NCBI RefSeq assembly: GCF_020010905.1
Contig: NZ_JAGJBY010000001.1
Coordinates: 4,422,001 to 4,486,000, forward strand
Direction: 5' to 3'
Source: Streptomyces acidiscabies
Lineage (GTDB): Bacteria > Actinomycetota > Actinomycetes > Streptomycetales > Streptomycetaceae
Length of the DNA stretch: 64,000 bases
Positions 44,245 to 51,038 of this stretch are shown here, one piece after another. Both the position numbers and the translations under genes were made by a program. Position 1 is the stretch's first letter; each line of letters starts with the position of its first letter. Under the pieces are notes generated by a model, which searched no databases, was not told where the DNA came from, and worked only from the letters and a program-made list of their open reading frames with translations.

Positions 44245-45636
44245 ATGTCCACTGCTCCCCCGATCACCACGGACGACGCCCCGAAGGCGGACCCGGCGCC
44301 GAAGAAGCGGGGTCCGTGGGCGCCGCTGCGTCCGCTCGTCCTGCGGCTGCACTTCTACGCCGGAATCCTGATCGCCCCGTTCCTGCTGGTCTCCGCGCTC
44401 ACCGGCCTGGTCTACGCCGCCTCGTTCCAGGTGGAGAAGATCGTGTACGCCGATGAACTCACCGTCCCGGTGGGCGAGTCGAAGCTCCCGATATCGGAGC
44501 AGGTCGCAGCGGCGAGGAAAGCGCACCCGGAAGGTACGGTCTCGGCGATCAGGGTCTCGCCGGAGGACGACGCGACGACCCGCGTACTGCTGTCCGGAGT
44601 GAAGGGGGTCGAGGCCACCCACACGCTCGCCGTCTTCGTGGACCCGTACACGGCGCAGGTGAAGGGCGACCTGGAGCAGTACGGCTCGACCGGCGCCCTC
44701 CCCCTCCGCACGTGGCTCAGCGAGTTCCACCGGGACCTGAAACTGGGCGACAACGGCCGCCTGTACAGCGAGTTCGGGGCGAGCTGGCTGTGGGTCATCG
44801 CGCTGGGCGGCATCGCGCTGTGGTTCTCGCGGCGCAGGGCCCTGCGGAAGGTACGCGGCACGAGTGGCCGCCGCCGCACCCTGGGCCTGCACGGCGCGCT
44901 GGGCGTCTGGGTGGCGCTGGGCTTCGTGTTCCTGTCCGCGACGGGCCTCACCTGGTCCAAGTACGCGGGCGAGAGCGTCACGCAACTGCGCACCTCCCTC
45001 GGCCAGACGACCCCGTCGGTGTCGTCGGCGGCGTCGGGCGGCGAGCACGCCGGACACGGTTCCGCCTCGGCGACCGGCGGTACGGGCGAGCACGGCGTGG
45101 GCCTGGACAAGGTCCTCGCGGCGGCGCGGGCGAAGGGCCTCGGCGACCCCGTCGAGATCGTGCCGCCGGTCGACGCGGAGTCGGCGTACGTGGTCCGGCA
45201 GATCCAGCGGAGCTGGCCGGAGAAGCAGGACGCGGTGGCCGTGGACCCGGGGAGCGGCGAGGTCACGGACACGGTGAGGTTCGCGGACTACCCGGTGCTG
45301 GCGAAGCTGACCCGCTGGGGCATCGACCTGCACACCGGCATCCTCTTCGGCCTGGTCAACCAGATCGCGCTGGCGCTGCTGGCGCTCGCGCTGGTCGCGA
45401 TGATCCTGCTGGGCTACCGGATGTGGTGGCAGCGAGGGCGGGGCAGGGCGTTCGGGCGGCCGGTCCCGAGGGGTGCGTGGGCGGAGGTCCCGCCGTATCT
45501 CCTCGTACCCGGGATGGCGCTGGTCGCGGCGCTGGGCTACTTCGTCCCGCTGCTGGGGATTCCGCTGGCCGGGTTCATCGTGGTGGACGTGGTGCTGGGG
45601 GAGATCGCGCACCGCAAGAAGAAGGCGGCCGTCTGA
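44245..45636 (+). CDS. PepSY-associated transmembrane protein
   Basis: 463-residue membrane protein of the PepSY_TM (iron-regulated membrane protein) family. The first helix is LHFYAGILIAPFLLVSALTGLVY (in two parts) with its His, and more helices lie at about 185-205, 230-250, 375-395 and 415-450. Conserved histidines (LSEFHRDLKLG, LHGALGVWV, IDLHTGILFG) suggest heme or metal handling. A His/Gly/Ser-rich loop (HAGHGSASATGGTGEHG) lies outside. GGAGAG precedes the ATG. Such proteins often help ferric-chelate reduction; no siderophore gene adjoins here. Confidence 0.88.
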   Translation: MSTAPPITTDDAPKADPAPKKRGPWAPLRPLVLRLHFYAGILIAPFLLVSALTGLVYAASFQVEKIVYADELTVPVGESKLPISEQVAAARKAHPEGTVSAIRVSPEDDATTRVLLSGVKGVEATHTLAVFVDPYTAQVKGDLEQYGSTGALPLRTWLSEFHRDLKLGDNGRLYSEFGASWLWVIALGGIALWFSRRRALRKVRGTSGRRRTLGLHGALGVWVALGFVFLSATGLTWSKYAGESVTQLRTSLGQTTPSVSSAASGGEHAGHGSASATGGTGEHGVGLDKVLAAARAKGLGDPVEIVPPVDAESAYVVRQIQRSWPEKQDAVAVDPGSGEVTDTVRFADYPVLAKLTRWGIDLHTGILFGLVNQIALALLALALVAMILLGYRMWWQRGRGRAFGRPVPRGAWAEVPPYLLVPGMALVAALGYFVPLLGIPLAGFIVVDVVLGEIAHRKKKAAV

Positions 45637-45642
45637 CGATAC

Positions 45643-45672
45643 GGGCCCGGTTCCACGCGCGGAACCGGGCCC
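45643..45672. terminator. 12-bp perfect hairpin terminator
   Basis: GGGCCCGGTTCC and GGAACCGGGCCC around ACGCGC, located 7 bases after the PepSY gene stop and 13 before the convergent regulator gene stop; serves both directions. Confidence 0.85.
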
Positions 45673-45684
45673 TGCGTTGATCAA

Positions 45685-46122
45685 CTACGCGTCCTGCTCC
45701 ACGAGTTCGGCGTTGGCGCGCTCCGCCACCACCTCCAGCACCCGCCCCGCGACCGTCAGCTCCTCCTCCGTGAGCCCGGCGTAGATCCGCGCCGACACCT
45801 CCGCGATCTCCGCACTCGCCGCCGCGAAGAGCGCGCGCCCGGCGTCGGTGGGCCGCAGGAGGTGAGGCCCGTCGAAGAACTCCAGGTACCCCCGCGCGGC
45901 GAGGTTGGTCACCGCCTCCTTCGACACGGCGAAGTCGTTCTTGAGGTCCGCGGTGAGCTTGTCCGCGACGTCGTCCGGCCTGAAGGGGCCGCCGACGGCG
46001 AGCGAGGCGCGCAGCGCGAGGTGGTCGAGGAAGCCGAGCCGGTGCCGGTCGAGAACCTGCTCGACGACCGCGCGTCCGGCGTAGTGGGCGAGGCCGATGA
46101 TGCGGCCGTCGACAGTGGTCAT
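45685..46122 (-). CDS. Winged-helix protein (MarR-like), second gene of a pair
   Basis: 145 residues. HLALRASLAVGG and PDDVADKLTADLKNDFAVSKEAVTNLAARGYLEF resemble a winged-helix core with recognition helix VSKEAVTNLAARG, followed by a DGPHLLRPTDAGRALF wing and a long dimer helix. Its ATG overlaps the stop of the MarR gene upstream (ATGA), so both are coupled. Possibly a partner or co-regulator of that MarR protein. The exact family is uncertain. Confidence 0.75.
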   Translation of the reverse strand: MTTVDGRIIGLAHYAGRAVVEQVLDRHRLGFLDHLALRASLAVGGPFRPDDVADKLTADLKNDFAVSKEAVTNLAARGYLEFFDGPHLLRPTDAGRALFAAASAEIAEVSARIYAGLTEEELTVAGRVLEVVAERANAELVEQDA

Positions 46123-46661
46123 GACGTCTCCCGAGTGATGTCGTCGGGCCGGGGTGAGCCCCCGGCCTCGGTGGAACTGGCCTCGACGGAACCGGCGTCG
46201 CCGGGCAGCGTGAGTGGTGTCTCCAGCAGCAGCCGCAGCTCGTCCGCGAAAGCCGCCGCCCGTGCGCTGTCCTGCCCCCCGAGCGGTGCCAGCATCTGGT
46301 CCAGCAGCCCCTGTACGACCCCGATCGCCCGCCGGGTCACCGCACTCCCCTCCTCCGTGAGGGTGAGCCGCATGGCGCGCGGATCCCGGGGGTCCTTCTC
46401 CCGTACGAGGAACCCCGCGGACTCCAGCGCCCGCGCCAGCTTGGAGACGTACAGCGCTTCGAGCCCCGTCTGATCGGCGAGCCGGCGCTGACTGGGCGGC
46501 TGTACCCCCGCCCGCCGCATTCCGTGCAGCGAGGCGAGGACGACGTACTGCGCGTGCGTAAGACCCAGCGGGGCCAGCGCGCGGTCCACCGCGACCCGCC
46601 ACTTGTTGGCGAGGCGCCAGACCAGCGAGCCGTGCGTCGCCTTCTCGTTCCCGGTGCTCAT
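46119..46661 (-). CDS. MarR family transcriptional regulator
   Basis: 180 residues. LVWRLANKWRVAVDRALAPLGL opens helix 1, ALYVSKLARALESAGFLVREK is the recognition helix and wing start, and RDPRAMRLTLTEEGSAVTR is the wing and dimer helix. A Ser/Glu-rich C-terminal tail of about 25 residues is unusual. Start ATG 46661; the frame is open upstream but lies over the promoter. Direct repeats in the promoter suggest autoregulation. The downstream winged-helix gene is coupled. Inducer and targets unknown. Confidence 0.9.
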   Translation of the reverse strand: MSTGNEKATHGSLVWRLANKWRVAVDRALAPLGLTHAQYVVLASLHGMRRAGVQPPSQRRLADQTGLEALYVSKLARALESAGFLVREKDPRDPRAMRLTLTEEGSAVTRRAIGVVQGLLDQMLAPLGGQDSARAAAFADELRLLLETPLTLPGDAGSVEASSTEAGGSPRPDDITRETS

Positions 46662-46675
46662 GGATCGATACTGTA

Positions 46676-46706
46676 CATGGCTACTATGTCCATGGCTACT
46701 GTTTCG
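46676..46706 (-). promoter_or_regulatory. Direct repeat AGTAGCCATG x2 upstream of the MarR gene
   Basis: On the minus strand two exact copies 15 bp apart sit about 20-45 bases before the MarR start (ATG 46661). Probable operator by position; the element is AT-richer than its surroundings. Confidence 0.45.
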
Positions 46707-46748
46707 GCGGGGTTGCCGGACGGTCGACCACTGGTCCACAGCACAGAC

Positions 46749-46777
46749 GCCCCTACCTGCGACGTTCAGGTAGGGGC
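46749..46777. terminator. 11-bp perfect hairpin
   Basis: GCCCCTACCTG pairs with CAGGTAGGGGC around CGACGTT. It is 22 bases after the pirin gene stop (minus strand), before the MarR promoter. Confidence 0.8.
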
Positions 46778-46798
46778 GGCTGTGCTGTGGGTTGTGGG

Positions 46799-47764
46799 CT
46801 AGCGCACGCGGCCCCGGGGTTTCAGCGGGGTCGCGGGGAGTTCAGGGGCGGGCAGGCGGTCGCCGTCGTATCCCTTGACGTCGCCGAAGCGGGTGCCGGT
46901 CGCCCAGTCGGCGCGCGCCTGTGCGATCTCCTCCTGGGACCGCCCGATCCAGTTCCAGAACATGACCAGCTCCTCCTCGAACGGCTCGCCGCCCAGGAGC
47001 ATCACGCTCGCGTCCGAGCCCGCCCGCAGCGGGAGTTCGGTACGTCCGCAGCCGAGGTAGAGCATCGAGCCGGGGAGGACGGGGACGCCGTCCACGTGGG
47101 TCTCGCCGGACATCGCGAGGACCGCGTACTCGAAGTCGGGGTCCAGGGGGAGGCGTACGTCCGTGCCCTCGGCCAGCGTGAGGTCCGCGCCGGTGATCGG
47201 GGTGTAGGCGGTGCCCGGGGAGGTGGCGCCGTCGAGGGTGCCGAGGATCAGGGTCGCGGTGAGGCCGGGGGCCGTCACCTCGGGGAGCGTCGCGTGGTGC
47301 TCGAACGCCGGTTCCGTGTGGCGGTGCGCGTCCGGGAGGGCGACCCAGAGCTGGGCGCCGTGCAGGAGGCGGGCGTGGTCGCGGGGGCTCTCCTCGGAGT
47401 GGCTGATCGCCCGGCCCGAGGTCATCAGGCCCAGTTCACGCGGGCGGATCGTCTGGAGGCTGCCGATGGAGTCGCGGTGCAGGACCTCGCCCTCGTGCAG
47501 CCAACTGACGGTCTGGAGACCCATGTGGGGGTGCGGGGGGACCTGCATGCCGGGTTCGTCGGCGATGTCGTCCGGGCCGTAATGATCTACGAAGCACCAG
47601 GCGCCGACCATCCTCCTGCCCAGGTTCGGCAGCAGGCGGCGTACCTCGGTGGACCCTCCGAGCTGGACCCGGCGGGGGGTGAGGAGTTCGCGTACCGGTT
47701 CCGCTACGACGAACCCCAGGCCGCCGCAGGCGGCGGGGGCCGGGGCCCGATCTAGGTTGCTCAT
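46799..47764 (-). CDS. Pirin family protein (cupin)
   Basis: 321-residue bicupin. The metal ligands of pirin are evident as PHPHMGLQTVSW and HSEESPRDHARLLHGAQLWV. A second cupin domain with FEYAVLAMSGETHVDG and the family C-terminal domain (FEEELVMFWNWIGRSQEEI) complete it. Pirins bind iron; some have quercetin 2,3-dioxygenase activity or modulate transcription or metabolism. No obvious operon partner. The N-terminal start ATG (MSNLDRAP) lies beside the divergent region. Confidence 0.93.
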   Translation of the reverse strand: MSNLDRAPAPAACGGLGFVVAEPVRELLTPRRVQLGGSTEVRRLLPNLGRRMVGAWCFVDHYGPDDIADEPGMQVPPHPHMGLQTVSWLHEGEVLHRDSIGSLQTIRPRELGLMTSGRAISHSEESPRDHARLLHGAQLWVALPDAHRHTEPAFEHHATLPEVTAPGLTATLILGTLDGATSPGTAYTPITGADLTLAEGTDVRLPLDPDFEYAVLAMSGETHVDGVPVLPGSMLYLGCGRTELPLRAGSDASVMLLGGEPFEEELVMFWNWIGRSQEEIAQARADWATGTRFGDVKGYDGDRLPAPELPATPLKPRGRVR

Positions 47765-47944
47765 GGGGGCAAACCTAGCGGGAGTTCCGCGCCTGGGTGG
47801 GGCGGAGCTCTTGGTCCGCGTGGGGGTTGGGGAGAGGGGTGAGTCGAGTGACCCGCCGCCGGCGTGGGGGTACGCGCGGCGGGCCCGGCCGCCTCGCCGT
47901 GGGGGCGTGCGGGCGGCCGTCGGTGTCAGGCCGGGAGCGGGGGG

Positions 47945-48160
47945 TCACGGGGTACTGGGGGTGCCGTTGTGGCCGGTGTCGTGGGTGCGGATCATCACGG
48001 CGTAGTCCGACACCAGCGACCCGTCACCTGCCCGGCGGGCCTGAGTGCGCAACCCGTCCAGCTCGGCGCAGCGGTCGCAGCCGGGCACAGGGTCCGACTT
48101 CGGGCCCCACACCGACAGGTCGAACGGCTCAGGGGAACACGTCGTCTCGGGCGTCCTCAC
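47945..48160 (-). CDS. Small hypothetical protein, 71 aa, third gene of a coupled operon
   Basis: The GTG start overlaps the stop of the 206-aa gene (GTGA), so it is translated with it. It has two Cys residues in PVPGCDRCAELDG (a possible CxxC metal site) and a C-terminal SDYAVMIRTHDTGH. Hydrophilic, no signal peptide. Gene order and codon use suggest a real gene; function unknown. Confidence 0.65.
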   Translation of the reverse strand: MRTPETTCSPEPFDLSVWGPKSDPVPGCDRCAELDGLRTQARRAGDGSLVSDYAVMIRTHDTGHNGTPSTP

Positions 48161-48776
48161 TGTTTCCCGCCTTCTTCCTCGCGGGCCTTCTCCAGGGTTT
48201 CCTCGTGGGCGCGGAGGACGGGAAGGCTCCGGAGGATGAAGCCGGCGAGGCGTTCCATCCGGCAGAGGTCGCCGACGAAGCGCGGCGGCACCGTCCAGTG
48301 GCTCCCCGGAGGCCGGGTGCGGCTGATGTCCGGCACCCCCAGCCAGGAGTCACTCGTGTCGCTCGTGAGGTACGGGGCTTCGTCGGGGTAGGGCCACTTG
48401 AGAGGCTCGGCCGGGACGAGGGCGTAGTACGACACCCCGATCTCGTGCCGGTCGTGGACGACGGGACCGCGCAACTCCTTCGCCAGGAGGGCGGACACGG
48501 GCTTGTGGTCCGTGCTGCCGCTGACGAGATGGATGAGGCTTCCGGGGATGCGTACGGCGGAGAACGGGCGGCCGAGGGGAAGAAGGGAAACCCCCTGATT
48601 CGCCCAGTCGGCGTGTGCCTGATCGGTTTCGGCGTGAGCGCTCGCGAGCCCCCCCGGATCGCCCGCTCGCGGTCCCGGTCGGCACCGATGGCGGAGGCCG
48701 GGAGGAGCCCGGGGGCGGCGGAGATCATGACGCCAGTGGCGGGTGTGTCGGGTGGCGGGTTGGAAGTGTCGGTCAT
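48157..48776 (-). pseudogene. Hypothetical protein gene with a frameshift at a G7 run
   Basis: The ATG at 48776 follows AAGGGGAG and begins MTDTSNPPPDTPATGVMIS. That frame runs to IRGG in the run of seven G (plus-strand C7, 48649-48655), after which the natural continuation LASAHAETDQAHADWANQG is one base out of phase. It then runs to EKAREEEGGKQ at 48157. One extra G would restore a 206-residue protein. The body has VSLLPLGRPFSAVRIPGSL and LGVPDISRTRPPGSHWTVPP, no known family. Both ends overlap neighbours (ATGA, GTGA). Either a real or slippage-prone frameshift, or a base-call error. Confidence 0.75.
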
Positions 48777-48990
48777 GCTGCGGACTCCCCTTGCTGGAGT
48801 GCGTGCGCGAGTCGTAGGGCCACGTCCGACCGGACACGGCCGAGGTCCACGAGCCCGAGACTCGGCGAGGCGGGGTCTACTCCGAGCGACGGCAGCACGA
48901 TCCCAGCGCGTTCTTGGCCGTGCGAAGTACCTCCATGGCCAAGAACGGGTCCGGGTCGACGATGGGCGTAGTCGCAGGAGCAGAGACCAT
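48773..48990 (-). pseudogene. Small hypothetical gene, 72 aa if repaired, frameshift at GGG
   Basis: ATG 48990 starts MVSAPATTPIVDPDPFLAMEVL and RTAKNALG, then the frame stops. The other frame continues IVLPSLGVDPASPSLGLVDL and RSDVALRLAHALQQGESAA to a TGA that overlaps the next ATG (ATGA). The break is at a GGG triplet (plus-strand CCC, 48902-48904); one more G would join the halves. The TACGGT box ending seven bases before the ATG suggests leaderless transcription. No known family; first gene of the coupled operon. Confidence 0.65.
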
Positions 48991-49031
48991 GAACGGCACC
49001 GTACGGAGCGCCTGTTGACGGGCACCACGTG

Positions 49032-49082
49032 ATGTTCTCGAATGTTCTCGACGAGCAGCCGGATGTTCCCGAATGGTCTCAG
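49032..49082. promoter_or_regulatory. Iteron-like operator array (ATGTTCTCGA repeats)
   Basis: ATGTTCTCGA at 49032 and 49042 (exact, period 10), ATGTTCCCGA at 49063 and ATGGTCTCAG at 49073. The pairs start 31 bp apart, about three helix turns. They lie between the divergent small-gene operon and the DUF6879-like/XRE operon and overlap a possible promoter (TTGACG 49015-49020, TCGAAT 49038-49043). Likely binding sites of the XRE protein. Confidence 0.6.
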
Positions 49083-49169
49083 GCAGGAGACGTAACTCTG
49101 CATGACTGCCCCGCTACGGGGGTCATGCTGAAGGCGCGGGAACTCCAACTACGCTCAGGGAGGCATCAC

Positions 49170-49871
49170 ATGGCCCGACGCTTGCGGTTCAACGGGACCG
49201 ACAGCAAGCACGGCGGATGCCCTGCCGTGCATGAGGACCTCGACTCGAAGGAGGTCGTCGTACAAGGCCAGCCCCTCACGGACCCCGACGACATCGCCCA
49301 GCTCCAGCACTTCAGCCCCGGAGAAATGGCAGTGGTCGTTCCTCGGGAGCTCCTGGTCAATCACGGCCCCAAGGAGATGGACCGCGTGCCCGAGCTCATC
49401 GACCTCGAAGAGTTCGGCCGGCTGTTCCACCACATCGAGCACTCGGCGTGGCACCTGGAGACCCGGCGCGGATACGCGTCCGACCGCGAGGACTCCTCCT
49501 ACGAGGTCTTCCTGGAGACCGGCACCGCTCCGATGGATCTGGACAGCGAGTGGTGCGTGAACATCCGGGAACAGACTTCGCAGGGCAAGTACATCGGCCG
49601 CGTTCGCGTCGTCGACAGCCCGCCCACCAAGGGGCAGTTGTTCCTGCTCAGCTACGCGGAATGCAACGCGGCGACCGGCGAGGACGTTCGGAACGTCTGG
49701 CGCGACGACGCTGCCCGGGTCCACCTTCCGGACGACGACGATGTCCTCCTCCACGTCGAGGTGATCACCGAACCTGCCGAGGTGCTGCGGTACTGCCAGG
49801 TCCGTGACGCTGCGGTCCACGCGTCCATCCCGTACGACGAGTTCGGGTCCCAGCTCCACACGAAGGGGTAG
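49170..49871 (+). CDS. DUF6879-like protein with an added N-terminal domain
   Basis: 233 residues. GGGAGG precedes ATG 49170; the open frame upstream is over the operator array. Residues 1-75 (RRLRFNGTDSKHGGCPAVHE, FSPGEMAVVVPRELL) form a small separate domain with one Cys. Residues about 80-225 match the DUF6879 type: EFGRLFHHIEHSAWHLETR, then YIGRVRVVDSPPT, QLFLLSYAECNAATGEDVR, and YCQVRDAAVHASIPYDEF. Such proteins accompany XRE-DUF5753 regulators in actinomycetes and have no settled function. The XRE gene starts nine bases later, so this is an operon. I believe the two parts are usually separate proteins; here they are fused. Confidence 0.75.
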   Translation: MARRLRFNGTDSKHGGCPAVHEDLDSKEVVVQGQPLTDPDDIAQLQHFSPGEMAVVVPRELLVNHGPKEMDRVPELIDLEEFGRLFHHIEHSAWHLETRRGYASDREDSSYEVFLETGTAPMDLDSEWCVNIREQTSQGKYIGRVRVVDSPPTKGQLFLLSYAECNAATGEDVRNVWRDDAARVHLPDDDDVLLHVEVITEPAEVLRYCQVRDAAVHASIPYDEFGSQLHTKG

Positions 49872-49880
49872 GCCACGCCG

Positions 49881-50735
49881 GTGAGCACCGACTTCCAGCT
49901 GGCCCGGGAAGCCCTCGGCATCCGCCTCAGGGAACTACGGCTGTCAGCGCCTGGAGGCCGGCTCACCGGCCCGCAGCTCGCCCAACGACTCGGGTGGCCG
50001 CACTCGAAGATCTACAAGCTGGAGAACGGTAAGCAGACGGCGTCCGCCAGTGACCTCCGCGCCTGGGCGGACGCCGTTGAAACCCCGCACGCCTACGACG
50101 AGCTGGAAACTCAGCTACGAGGCTTCGAGCTGCACATCCGGTCCTGGCGGCGCCAGCTGGCGGAAGGCCACCGCCCGGTACAGGACTCCTGGAACCTGGA
50201 AGTCGACCGGTCCGCCGTCATCCATGCCTGGGAAGAAGCCGTCATCCCCGGCATGCTCCAGACCCCCGACTACGCCCGCGCGATCTTCATTCGCTACGCC
50301 GATCTCTCCGGGTCGACACGTGACACCGAGGAAGCCGTACGCGCCCGGGATCTGCGTCAAAGGTGGCTGTACGACGGTCGGCATCGGCTGCACGTCCTGG
50401 TCTGGGAAGCGGCCCTCCACGCGCTGATCTGCTCGCCCTCCGTCATGGTCGCGCAACTCGACCGCCTGGTGGGAGTGATCGGTATGGACACGGTGGAGCT
50501 GGGGATCATTCCACTCAGCGCCTCCCTGAAGATCCCAGCCGCCAACGGTTTCTGGATCTTCGACGAGCGGCTGGTGATCACCGAGGACTGGCACGCCGAG
50601 GTGTGGCTGAACGATGCTGACTCCCTTGCCACCTATCTGCGAATCTGGCGAACGCTCCGTGAGTCGGCGGTCTACGGGGCAGATGCACACGCCGTGATCG
50701 CGCGAGCCCGCCGCGCTGTCCAGTCCGGGGCATGA
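49881..50735 (+). CDS. XRE family regulator with DUF5753 domain
   Basis: 284 residues. The N-terminal helix-turn-helix is at about 10-60: LAREALGIRLRELRLSAPGG, LTGPQLAQRLGWPHSKIYKLENGKQ. The rest is the DUF5753 effector domain with HAWEEAVIPGMLQTPDYARAIF, the marker of this group. These proteins are numerous in Streptomyces, often paired with DUF397 or DUF6879 partners, and affect development or antibiotic production. GTG start, cotranscribed with the DUF6879-like gene. Probably binds the repeat array at 49032-49082. Confidence 0.9.
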   Translation: MSTDFQLAREALGIRLRELRLSAPGGRLTGPQLAQRLGWPHSKIYKLENGKQTASASDLRAWADAVETPHAYDELETQLRGFELHIRSWRRQLAEGHRPVQDSWNLEVDRSAVIHAWEEAVIPGMLQTPDYARAIFIRYADLSGSTRDTEEAVRARDLRQRWLYDGRHRLHVLVWEAALHALICSPSVMVAQLDRLVGVIGMDTVELGIIPLSASLKIPAANGFWIFDERLVITEDWHAEVWLNDADSLATYLRIWRTLRESAVYGADAHAVIARARRAVQSGA

Positions 50736-50781
50736 CGAAGCGGCCCCCGCCCTCCCGCAAGGGGAGGACAGGAGCCGTAAG

Positions 50782-50961
50782 TCACGGTCGCCACGGCGTC
50801 AGATCCAGCAACCCCGCCGGAACCGCGAGTGCGACGTAGCCGAGCGCCTGCGCGCGGGCACCCCACCAGCAGCCCGGCGAGTCCGGGACACCCGGTGTCC
50901 GGAAGTGGTGGAAGGGCGTGTTCCGAGTGCTCTCCGAGTTGGTTCTGAGGGGTTCCGCCAC
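50782..50961 (-). CDS. Possible small ORF, 59 aa
   Basis: GTG 50961 to TGA 50782-50784. The product begins MAEPLRTNSESTRN and ends GYVALAVPAGLLDLTPWRP, with a Trp pair and a short hydrophobic segment near the C-terminus. G/C at third positions is common but not as strict as in neighbours, and no ribosome site is obvious. It is the only plausible gene in the 303-bp gap between the XRE gene and the methyltransferase-like gene. No known family. Confidence 0.3.
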   Translation of the reverse strand: MAEPLRTNSESTRNTPFHHFRTPGVPDSPGCWWGARAQALGYVALAVPAGLLDLTPWRP

Positions 50962-51038
50962 ATGATCGACGTGTTGGTTCGAGGGCCTGTCTCCGTAGTG
51001 GGCGGGGCGGTCGTGGCGTGGGATCTGGGAGGAGTGGC

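Noticed and set aside
48649..48655. Programmed frameshift at G7
   Set aside because: No stimulatory hairpin or slippery heptamer of known type is visible, and a second similar break lies in the next gene, so indel error or decay is simpler; kept only as a finding.
49032..49082. LexA/SOS box
   Set aside because: The repeats are direct, and the Streptomyces LexA palindrome (CGAAC-N-GTTCG type) is not formed.
49029..49169. ATG 49029 as start of the DUF6879-like gene
   Set aside because: It would place the operator array within the coding sequence; ATG 49170 has GGGAGG in the right place.
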